Below, one piece after another: positions 1 to 4,920 of a DNA stretch of 5,317 nt. The DNA comes from Acetobacteraceae bacterium (GTDB taxonomy: Bacteria; Pseudomonadota; Alphaproteobacteria; Acetobacterales; Acetobacteraceae), in the NCBI GenBank assembly GCA_027323595.1, contig DAHWBL010000073.1, positions 1 to 5,317 on the forward strand. Reading direction: 5' to 3'. A program made the position numbers and the translations under genes. The stretch's first letter is position 1. Each line of letters opens with the position of its first letter. Under the pieces are notes generated by a model. That model saw only the letters and a program-made list of their open reading frames with translations. It was not told the DNA's origin and searched no databases.

Positions 1-359
1 CGGTCCCGCGGGTCGCGCCGGCGGGTGATCAATTTCTTGCGTTCGAGCGCGGCGACGATCGGGGTGAGCGAGGCCTTCTCGACCGCGAGGCGCTCGGCGA
101 GCGCGACCTGGGTCAGCCCGTCGCCGCGCCACAGCACGCGCAGGGCCGACCATTCGGCGTTGGTGACCTGGTGGGTGCCGAGCTCGGCGGACAGGGCGCG
201 CACCATCGCGCGATGCGCGCCGCGCAGCAGCAGGCCCAAACTGTCGTCGGTGTGGCTGTCGTCGGTATGACTGGCGGGGGTGGGACTGTTGTTGTCGGCG
301 GGCACGTCACGCGCGCCGTCGCTCGCGTCTCGCATCGCGTGCCCCGCGCCACCGTCCAT
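1..359 (-). CDS. MarR-family transcriptional regulator, 3' end outside window
   Basis: This is a DNA-binding repressor of the MarR winged-helix family, which usually acts as a ligand-responsive dimer on its own promoter and a neighbouring operon. Reading leftward from the ATG at 359-357, 119 residues are visible. Residues 41-66 (LGLLLRGAHRAM onward) match the first dimerisation helices. Residues 67-105 contain the winged helix-turn-helix (NAEWSALRVLWRGDGLTQ, then LAERLAVEKASLTPIVAALE). Residues 106-119 (RKKLITRRRDPRD) are the start of the wing, where the family has its D-x-R-D motif. The C-terminal helices are cut off by the window edge. The first 40 residues are a low-complexity extension rich in D, H, S and T, with a tandem HTDDS repeat. 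A second in-frame Met at residue 9 is a possible alternative start, and neither start has a strong ribosome site. It is divergent from the Rieske-led operon, so it probably controls that operon. The family call is secure; ligand and target are inferred. Confidence 0.88.
   Translation of the reverse strand, partial: MDGGAGHAMRDASDGARDVPADNNSPTPASHTDDSHTDDSLGLLLRGAHRAMVRALSAELGTHQVTNAEWSALRVLWRGDGLTQVALAERLAVEKASLTPIVAALERKKLITRRRDPRD
241..270. repeat. 15-bp tandem duplication in regulator N-terminus
   Basis: Two adjacent 15-base units start with the same 11 bases (ctgtcgtcggt at 241-251 and 256-266) and differ at only two bases overall. On the minus strand they encode the tandem pentapeptide HTDDS-HTDDS in the non-conserved N-terminal extension of the MarR protein. 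The unit is a multiple of three, so the reading frame is kept. Confidence 0.8.
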
Positions 360-379
360 GCGACCGCCCCCGACTGTTC

Positions 380-409
380 TTGACAGGTTTTCGTATGGAG
401 ACTTACGGT
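380..409 (+). promoter_or_regulatory. Candidate sigma-70 promoter for the Rieske/transport operon
   Basis: A perfect -35 hexamer, TTGACA, lies at 380-385. An 18-base spacer later, TACGGT at 404-409 matches three of six -10 positions. Transcription would start near 416, giving a leader of about 30 bases ending in the G-rich ribosome site at 431-440. The -35 box is seen directly; the -10 box is weak, as expected for a regulated promoter, so assignment rests mainly on position. Confidence 0.45.
392..407. promoter_or_regulatory. Candidate MarR operator, imperfect palindrome
   Basis: CGTATG (392-397) and CTTACG (402-407) form an inverted repeat with five of six positions paired, separated by GAGA. 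The palindrome sits between the -35 and -10 boxes of the rightward promoter and overlaps a possible -10 of the leftward one. MarR dimers typically bind near-palindromes of this size in such places, so one bound dimer could silence both directions. Binding is inferred; only symmetry and position are seen. Confidence 0.45.
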
Positions 410-421
410 CGATCCGGTCAA
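392..421 (-). promoter_or_regulatory. Possible promoter for the marR-like gene
   Basis: On the minus strand TTGACC (421-416) is followed after 18 bases by CATACG (397-392), a weak -10 match. A further upstream TTGACT lies at 430-425. Transcription would begin roughly 25 bases before the regulator ATG at 359. This is supported only by the -35-like sequence and the divergent gene arrangement. Confidence 0.25.
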
Positions 422-447
422 GCCAGTCAAGGGGGGGGAGCCGCCGA

Positions 448-813
448 ATGCCGGAAATCCATATCGGGCGTGCCGAGGAGATCGGCGAGGGCGAACGGCG
501 GATCGTCAGCCATGAGGATGTCGAGATCGGCGTGTTTCGCTGGGAGGGGGCCTATTTCGCCTACCGCAACCAGTGTCCGCACCAGGGCGGGCCGGCCTGT
601 GAGGGGCTGCTGATGCATCGCGTGGTCGAGGTTCTGGGCGAGCACAACACCTATCTGCGGATGGGCTGGGACAAGAGCGAGATGCATTTCGTCTGTCCGT
701 GGCATGGCTGGGAATTCGACCTGCGCACCGGCGAGTGCGCGGCCGACCGGCGGTGGAAAATCCGCGGCTATCGCACTGAGCTGCGTGACGGCGAGTTGTA
801 TGTCCACGCCTGA
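448..813 (+). CDS. Small Rieske [2Fe-2S] protein with extended loop between cluster ligands
   Basis: This is a soluble 121-residue electron carrier of the Rieske ferredoxin fold. Its cluster is held by two Cys and two His residues. The first half-motif is CPHQGG (C43, H45) and the second is CPWHGWEFD (C83, H86). The sequence between them is about 37 residues, roughly twice the 15-17 usual in Rieske ferredoxins; the extra part (about residues 54-80, from LLMHRVVEVLG to KSEMHF) is partly charged. There is no signal peptide or membrane segment, so it should be cytoplasmic. The ATG at 448 is preceded by a G-rich ribosome site (431-440). The open frame continues further upstream but runs back into the divergent regulator. 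It is the first gene of the operon and its end overlaps the next start by 14 bases. No oxygenase or reductase partner is visible. It may instead be a regulatory or accessory subunit. The Rieske call is firm; its partner is unknown. Confidence 0.9.
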   Translation: MPEIHIGRAEEIGEGERRIVSHEDVEIGVFRWEGAYFAYRNQCPHQGGPACEGLLMHRVVEVLGEHNTYLRMGWDKSEMHFVCPWHGWEFDLRTGECAADRRWKIRGYRTELRDGELYVHA

Positions 814-1105
814 AGAAATCACGCCAGAGGAAATCACGCCTGAGCAAATCGCGGGCGCTCTGGCGCTGGTCGCGGACCTGCCTGCCGACTGCGCGGTGTC
901 GCAGGCGCAGTTCCAGGCGGCGTTCGCGGCGATGGTGCGCATGTTCGGCCGGCGTGCCGATGATGATCGCGCGCTGTTGCCGGTGGCCGGGCCCGATGCC
1001 TGCACCGCGACCGACGTGATGCTGACGGTCACCAGCCTGATGCGCGCGCTCAATCTGCAATTTTTCGAACTCGGCATGTGGCAGGCGCTGACCGCCCGCC
1101 ATTGA
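800..1105 (+). CDS. Unrecognised 101-residue protein between Rieske and amidohydrolase genes
   Basis: I do not recognise this family. The ATG at 800 overlaps the last 14 bases of the Rieske gene in another frame, and an ATG further upstream would overlap far more, so 800 is preferred. The protein opens with a tandem pentapeptide, TPEEI-TPEEI-TPEQI. An apparently helical, Ala-rich body follows: LALVADLP, QAQFQAAFAAMVRMFGRRADDD, then DVMLTVTSLMRALNLQFFELGMW near the C-terminus. It has two Cys and two Trp or fewer of each, no CxxC pair, no signal peptide and no clear membrane segment. The tight overlap with the Rieske gene and the 22-base gap to a strong ribosome site for the amidohydrolase suggest co-translation and possibly physical association with one of these products. 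Coding is supported by position, start overlap and a clean frame; function is unknown. Confidence 0.7.
   Translation: MSTPEEITPEEITPEQIAGALALVADLPADCAVSQAQFQAAFAAMVRMFGRRADDDRALLPVAGPDACTATDVMLTVTSLMRALNLQFFELGMWQALTARH
806..850. repeat. Three tandem 15-bp units spanning a gene junction
   Basis: Three adjacent 15-base units (806-820, 821-835, 836-850) share the pattern ACGCC-TGA/AGA-...-AATC and encode TPEEI, TPEEI and TPEQI of the small protein. The first unit also holds the TGA stop of the Rieske gene at 811-813, so the array lies across the overlap of the two genes. Confidence 0.85.
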
Positions 1106-1112
1106 TGCCAAT

Positions 1113-1120
1113 AAGGGAGG
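1113..1120 (+). promoter_or_regulatory. Strong Shine-Dalgarno site for the amidohydrolase
   Basis: AAGGGAGG ends seven bases before the ATG at 1128. It is the best ribosome site in the window and fixes the start of the amidohydrolase. A strong initiation site suggests the enzyme is, or recently was, meant to be made in quantity. Confidence 0.8.
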
Positions 1121-2078
1121 CTGCACCATGGACCTGCCGCTCAGCGACTACCGCACCCAGAGCGTGTCGGAATTCGACACCACCAAGCTGCTCGCCGCCG
1201 CGCGGCGGCAGGCGATCGCGCGCAAATACGACCAGTTTCCGATCGTCGATGTGGACGCGCATCATTACGAGATCGAGTCGCTTGGCGAGATCCTTGAATA
1301 TTTCGAGGACCCGGTGCTGTATCAGATCGCCAAAAGCACCGCGTTGTCGAGCCAGAAGGGGGCGGGGTTCCTGGGCGGGTCGGTGGGCTACCAGGAGGTG
1401 GCCGGGCGGATCACGCGCTATCCGTTGCGCAAGCTGGAAAAGACCCCAGGGCCCGAGCATCGCGACGTGCAGCTGTCGCGGCGGTGGATGGACGCGATGG
1501 GGGTGGACCTGGCGGTGATGTTTCCCACCCCGATGCTGGGCCTGGGGATGCATCCGCAGCTGGAGGTCGAGGTGCAGCTCGCGCAGGCCTATAACCGTTG
1601 GCTGGTGGAGCGGGTGCTGCCGCAGGAGGACCGCATCCGCACGCTGATCTATCTGCCGTTCAACGACCCCGAGGCGAGCTATCGCACGGTGAAGGAATTC
1701 GCCGGGCGCAAGGGCGTGGTCGGCTTCACGGTCACCTCGGTGCGCAACAACCCGGTTTATCACAACGACTATATGAAAACCTATGCGCTGATCGAGGAGA
1801 CCGGGCTGCCGATTTCGTTCCATGCCGGCATCAACTGGGGCGAGGAATCGATGGCGATGCTCAACCGGTTCATCTCGGTGCATGCGCTTGGTTTCGTGCT
1901 GTACAACCTGGTGCACATGACCAACTGGGTGATCAACGGCATTCCCGAGAAGTTCCCCAAGCTCAAGACCATCTGGATCGAATCCGGGCTCGCCTGGATT
2001 CCCTTCATGATGCAGCGGCTGGACCATGAATACATGATGCGCATGTCCGAGGCGCCGGCGCTGAAGCGGCTGCCGAGC

Positions 2079-2081
2079 TAA
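2079..2081 (+). other. In-frame ochre stop within the amidohydrolase
   Basis: TAA follows LKRLPS and precedes YMQEMFYTSQPM in the same frame. The following base is T, and UAAU is an efficient termination context in well-studied bacteria, so ordinary readthrough is unlikely. No frameshift, insertion or repeat is seen at the site. Confidence 0.9.
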
Positions 2082-2084
2082 TAC

Positions 2085-2354
2085 ATGCAGGAGATGTTCT
2101 ATACCTCGCAGCCGATGGAGCGGCCGCGCGACATGTCCATCCTGGAGACCACCTTCAAGATGATCAAGGCGGAGACACAGCTTTTGTGGTCGTCGGACTA
2201 TCCGCACTGGGATTTCGATCTGCCCGGCGTGATCTATGACCTGCCGTTCCTGTCCGAGACCGCCAAGCGCAACATCCTGGGCGGCAATGCGCTGAAGCTG
2301 TTCGGGATCGACAAGCTGGCGTCGCGCGCGGCCCCACCGATCGCGGCGCAATAG
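2085..2354 (+). CDS. Possible separately initiated C-terminal piece of the amidohydrolase
   Basis: An ATG occurs three bases after the TAA, in the original frame, and opens an 89-residue reading frame ending at TAG 2352-2354. It carries the SDYPHWD catalytic segment (near residue 38 of the piece) and the terminal helix region. Ribosomes ending at 2081 could in principle restart here, though the upstream bases (gctgccgagctaatac) form no good ribosome site. If made, the piece would have to join the 317-residue N-terminal part to be useful. The more likely reading is simply the remnant 3' half of a broken gene. Confidence 0.3.
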   Translation: MQEMFYTSQPMERPRDMSILETTFKMIKAETQLLWSSDYPHWDFDLPGVIYDLPFLSETAKRNILGGNALKLFGIDKLASRAAPPIAAQ

Positions 2355-2404
2355 CCGCCAGATACCGGTTGCGCGCGCGCCGGCGCGGGGCCACGATGGC
2401 GGCT
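2353..2404. other. Intercistronic inverted repeat before the binding-protein gene
   Basis: AGCCGCCA (2353-2360) and TGGCGGCT (2397-2404) pair perfectly over eight bases. The 36-base interval contains a second GC palindrome, GCGCCGGCGC (2377-2386). The left arm includes the end of the amidohydrolase stop codon and the right arm ends about ten bases before the ribosome site of the binding-protein gene. No T-tract follows on either strand, so a standard intrinsic terminator is not supported. It could be an mRNA-stabilising hairpin allowing higher expression of the binding protein, or only GC-rich chance pairing. Confidence 0.4.
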
Positions 2405-2427
2405 GGCCCGATGCGAGGGGGGAAACA

Positions 2428-3384
2428 ATGATCCGTTGGTTCAGCGCCTGCGTGCTCGCCGCGCTGCTGTGGCTGCCCGCCGCGGCGCAGACTCTCAAGA
2501 TCGCGATTCCGCAAAAAGGCAACTGGGACACCGGCTTTGTCGATTACGGCATCAGGCAGGGGTTCTTTCGCGAGGCCGGGCTCGATGTGCAGACGGTCTA
2601 CACCCAGGGCGGCGCGCAGACGATCCAGGCGGTGATCTCGGGCAGCGTGGACATCGCCATGGGCACCGGCATCCTGGGCATCGTTGGCGCCTATTCCAAG
2701 GGCGCGCCGGTGCGGGTGATCTCGTCGGAGATGACCACCGCGAGCGATCTCTACTGGGTGGTCAAGGCCGACAGCCCGATCCATGATTTCAAGGAGCTTG
2801 CCGGCCACACCGTCAGCTATTCGGAGGCCGGATCGTCGTCCAACCTGGTGCTGCTGGCCATGCTGGCGCAGGCCGGGGTGTCGGCCAGCGCGCGGCCGGT
2901 GTCGGTGGGTGGGATTCCCAATTCGATCACGCAACTGATGTCGGGGCAGATCGACGCGGCCTGGACCGGCGTGCCGTTCAATCTGGTGTCGGTGCGCGAT
3001 GGCACGCTGCGCATCATCGGACGGGGCAGGGATGCCAATATCTTCAAGGACGAGACGATCCGGGTGAATTTCACCACCAGCGCCGCGCTGGCGGCGAAGT
3101 CCGCCGCGTTCGACGTGTTCAACAAGGTCTATGTGAAAACCATCGCCTGGGCCTATGCCGATCCGCGCGGGGCGCAATATCTGGCCGAGGCGGCGAACGT
3201 GCCGCTGGATATTGCCAGGCAGACCATCACCGAGTTCGTGACCGAGCCCACCGTGCAGCCTTATGAGATGCACGGGATCGATCTGATCCTGGCGCAGGCG
3301 GCGGAATTCAAATTCACCGCGAAATTGCTGACACCGGCGGAGGTGGCGCCGCTGTTCAGCACAATGTTGCAAAAGCCGCGGTGA
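2428..3384 (+). CDS. ABC transporter periplasmic substrate-binding protein, NMT1/SsuA-like
   Basis: This 318-residue periplasmic protein should capture the substrate and deliver it to the two permeases encoded next. Residues 1-20 form a Sec signal peptide: a positive start (MIRW), a hydrophobic core (ACVLAALLWLP), and an AAA cleavage site before Q21. No lipobox is present. The mature part begins with LKIAIPQKGNWDTGF and has the family's pattern GFFREAGLDVQTVYTQGG, then SGSVDIAMGTG. SYSEAGSSSNLVLLAMLAQAGV and the IDAAWTG segment follow. This is the type II fold of the SsuA/TauA/NMT1 group, whose ligands include sulfonates, pyrimidine precursors, phthalate-type acids and other small organic compounds, so the ligand cannot be named. 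Length is normal. The ATG has a G-rich site (GAGGGGGG at 2415-2422) five bases upstream. Its stop overlaps the next start by four bases. Location downstream of catabolic genes suggests an organic carbon substrate. Confidence 0.9.
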   Translation: MIRWFSACVLAALLWLPAAAQTLKIAIPQKGNWDTGFVDYGIRQGFFREAGLDVQTVYTQGGAQTIQAVISGSVDIAMGTGILGIVGAYSKGAPVRVISSEMTTASDLYWVVKADSPIHDFKELAGHTVSYSEAGSSSNLVLLAMLAQAGVSASARPVSVGGIPNSITQLMSGQIDAAWTGVPFNLVSVRDGTLRIIGRGRDANIFKDETIRVNFTTSAALAAKSAAFDVFNKVYVKTIAWAYADPRGAQYLAEAANVPLDIARQTITEFVTEPTVQPYEMHGIDLILAQAAEFKFTAKLLTPAEVAPLFSTMLQKPR

Positions 3385-4148
3385 GCAATGCCGCGCGGTG
3401 GCGCGAGCGGGTGGTGCCGCCGCTCGTCGGGATCGGTGTGCTGCTGGCGCTGATTGGGCTGTGGCAGTATTTCGCTGATATCGGCGCGATCAATCGTTTT
3501 GTCGCGCCCGCGCCCGACGATATCGCGCGCGCGCTGCCCGAATTGTTCACCGAGGAAAATCTGCCCGCCTCCTTCGCGCAGAGCCTGGGCGAGACCCTGG
3601 CGGCCGGCGCGATCGCGGCCGCGATCGGCATTCCGGCGGGCTGGGCGCTGCATCGTCGCCGCATCGTCGGTTTCGCGTTCGAGGGCTGGGTGGCCAATCT
3701 GGCCGCGGCACCGCTGGTGCTGCTGTATCCGCTGTTTCTGGTGGTGTTCGGGCGCAATGCGGCGACCATCATCGCCATGGCGGTGGTCTCGGCGCTGCCG
3801 CCGGTGATCCTCAAGACCAAGGAGGGGCTCGATGGGGTGCGCCGCGCGTTGATCGATGTCGGGCGGGGGCTGCGGCTGTCGCCGCGCGCGCTGTTTTTGC
3901 GCATCCTGCTGCCCGCGGCGGCGCCGGTGATCGGCACCGGGCTGCGGCTGGGGCTGATCCTGGCGCTGATCAGCGTGGTGGGGATCGAGTATCTGATTCA
4001 TTTCGGTGGCATGGGAGACCTGATCGCGGCGCTGGGCGATCGTTTCGAGGTGGCGCGCATGTTCGCCGCGATCGGCTTCGTGGTGCTGATCAGCGTGGGG
4101 TTTCATGCGCTGGGCGAGCAGGTGGAAAAATGGCTCACCCGCGTCTGA
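3381..4148 (+). CDS. ABC transporter inner-membrane permease, SsuC/TauC-like (first)
   Basis: This 255-residue inner-membrane protein should form part of the translocation pore. About six membrane segments are visible: near residues 11-31, 70-90, 104-124, 126-145, 180-205 and 227-245. The cytoplasmic coupling loop that docks on the ATPase lies at about 150-178: EGLDGVRRALIDVGRGL, then SPRALFLRILLP, a recognisable EAA-type motif with the conserved Gly and the terminal LP. The start is GTG at 3381, sharing GTGA with the stop of the binding-protein gene. No good ribosome site precedes it, so translation is probably coupled to the upstream gene. An ATG seven bases later is in another frame and can be excluded. 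It is followed by a second, different permease, suggesting the pore is a heterodimer. Confidence 0.9.
   Translation: MSNAARWRERVVPPLVGIGVLLALIGLWQYFADIGAINRFVAPAPDDIARALPELFTEENLPASFAQSLGETLAAGAIAAAIGIPAGWALHRRRIVGFAFEGWVANLAAAPLVLLYPLFLVVFGRNAATIIAMAVVSALPPVILKTKEGLDGVRRALIDVGRGLRLSPRALFLRILLPAAAPVIGTGLRLGLILALISVVGIEYLIHFGGMGDLIAALGDRFEVARMFAAIGFVVLISVGFHALGEQVEKWLTRV
3610..3627. repeat. 18-bp perfect palindrome inside the first permease gene
   Basis: CGATCGCGGCCGCGATCG is identical to its reverse complement. It lies in codons for an Ala/Ile/Gly-rich membrane segment (GAIAAAIG), where GCG, GCC and ATC codons easily produce such symmetry. No function is claimed. Confidence 0.6.
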
Positions 4149-4894
4149 TCACCGACCCGATCTGGCTGCTGCGGGTCGCCGCGGTGGTGGCGATTCTGCT
4201 GGCCTGGCAATCGGTGTTCTGGTCGGGGCTGCTGTATCGCGGGGTGGTGCCGTCGCTGTGGGCGATCGGGGGCGCGCTGATCGGGCTGCTGATGTCGGGG
4301 CAGTTCTACGGCAATCTCGCGGTCACCGCCTATGAGGTGGGTGGCGCGCTGCTGATCGGTGGCGGGCTGGGGCTGCTGGCCGGCATTGGCCTGGGTGCCA
4401 GCCGCTTCGCCTCGCGCGGCTTCGAGCCGTATGTGCATTACCTGGCGCCGACGCCCAAGATCGTGTTTCTGCCGGTGCTGCTGGTGGCGTTCGGCACCGG
4501 GCCGCACAGCAAGCTGGCGCTGGGCGCGGTGTCGGCGTTTTTCCCGATGGCGCTGACCATGGCCGCGGGCGTGCGCGGGATCGATCCGGTGCTGCTGCGG
4601 GTGGGGCGTTCGTTGCGGCTGCGCCGGGTGCAGATGCTGCGGTTGATCTATCTGCCGGCGCTGGTGCGCCCGGTGGCGGTGGGGCTGCGGCTGGCCTTCG
4701 GGCTGGCGATGGTCGGCGCGCTGCTGGCGGAGATTTCGCTGTCCAATGCGGGGCTGGGCTATATCGCCGCGCAGGATTACGGGCATTTCCAGACGGCGGA
4801 GATGTATGCCGTGCTGATCATGATCTTTGCGCTCGCCGCGGCCGGCAATGCGGTGATCGGGCGGGTGGTGCGCACCGCCGGGCCGGCACGATGA
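4130..4894 (+). CDS. ABC transporter inner-membrane permease, SsuC/TauC-like (second)
   Basis: This 254-residue permease is the likely partner of the preceding one. About six hydrophobic segments are seen, near residues 12-28, 66-90, 101-121, 125-146, 178-200 and 225-246. A family-typical stretch, YLAPTPKIVFLPVLLVAFG, covers the third. The EAA-type coupling loop is at about 152-176 (DPVLLRVGRSLRLRR, then LRLIYLPAL). The end, LSNAGLGYIAAQDYGHFQT, matches the usual SsuC-like C-terminal region. The ATG at 4130 has AGGTGG four bases upstream and overlaps the first permease gene by 19 bases. Its stop shares ATGA with the ATPase start. The two permeases share architecture but differ clearly in sequence, so this is not a recent duplication. 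Substrate is unknown. Confidence 0.9.
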   Translation: MAHPRLITDPIWLLRVAAVVAILLAWQSVFWSGLLYRGVVPSLWAIGGALIGLLMSGQFYGNLAVTAYEVGGALLIGGGLGLLAGIGLGASRFASRGFEPYVHYLAPTPKIVFLPVLLVAFGTGPHSKLALGAVSAFFPMALTMAAGVRGIDPVLLRVGRSLRLRRVQMLRLIYLPALVRPVAVGLRLAFGLAMVGALLAEISLSNAGLGYIAAQDYGHFQTAEMYAVLIMIFALAAAGNAVIGRVVRTAGPAR

Positions 4895-4920
4895 GCGAGG
4901 GGGCGATGAGCGAGGGGGTG
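4891..4920 (+). repeat. 15-bp tandem duplication containing start codon and ribosome site
   Basis: ATGAGCGAGGGGGCG (4891-4905) is followed directly by ATGAGCGAGGGGGTG (4906-4920), differing at one base. The duplication copies the start codon and places a G-rich Shine-Dalgarno sequence (4897-4903) in front of the second ATG. The first ATG overlaps the upstream stop. The ATPase may therefore start at either copy. Confidence 0.85.

Larger units (their letters stand above)
1128..2354 (+). pseudogene. Amidohydrolase-2 (ACMSD-like) family enzyme, interrupted by in-frame TAA
   Basis: The frame encodes a metal-dependent TIM-barrel enzyme of the amidohydrolase-2 family, which includes ACMSD-type decarboxylases and related hydrolases of aromatic catabolism. 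Visible hallmarks are the strand-1 metal motif VDVDAHHYE (D43, H45), PTPMLGLGMHPQ near residue 130, FHAGINWGEES with the strand-5 His (H232), and IWIESGLAWIPFMM near residue 285. LLWSSDYPHWD contains the conserved Asp (codon 357) that completes the active site. Codon 318 (2079-2081) is TAA. The same frame then continues without a shift to TAG at 2352-2354 with good family similarity (EMFYTSQPMERP, then SDYPHW, then ILGGNALKLFGI). A full product would be about 408 residues, a normal length. The 317-residue product made as read lacks the catalytic Asp and the last barrel strands, so it is probably inactive. A single base change (for example GAA to TAA) or a sequencing error would explain it. Family certain, substrate unknown. 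Confidence 0.85.

Noticed and set aside
376..390. GTTC-N7-GTTT resembling the alphaproteobacterial SOS box GTTC-N7-GTTC
   Set aside because: The second half has a mismatch, the sequence overlaps a simple promoter element, and no DNA-repair gene is nearby.
280..447. N-terminal extension of the Rieske gene from an upstream ATG at 280
   Set aside because: It would overlap the divergent regulator and the promoter region, its residues are unlike a Rieske fold, and ATG 448 has the G-rich ribosome site.
2428..2460. Possible lipoprotein signal at Cys8 of the binding protein
   Set aside because: The residues before Cys8 (WFSA) do not match a lipobox and the Cys is too near the N-terminus; an AAA signal-peptidase I site after the hydrophobic core fits better.
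1050..2531. Long minus-strand open frame of 493 codons opposite the amidohydrolase
   Set aside because: It is the mirror of a G/C-ending-codon gene; its translation is rich in Arg, His and Gln with no recognisable domain, whereas the plus strand shows clear family motifs.
2164..3372. Minus-strand open frame of 402 codons opposite the binding protein
   Set aside because: Low-complexity Arg/His/Gly composition, no ribosome site, and it runs fully antisense to a well-supported ABC binding protein.
3610..3627. 18-bp perfect palindrome as a regulatory or recombination site
   Set aside because: It lies inside a conserved-type membrane segment coded by GCG/GCC/ATC codons, which readily give such symmetry in GC-rich DNA; there is no second copy noticed in the window.
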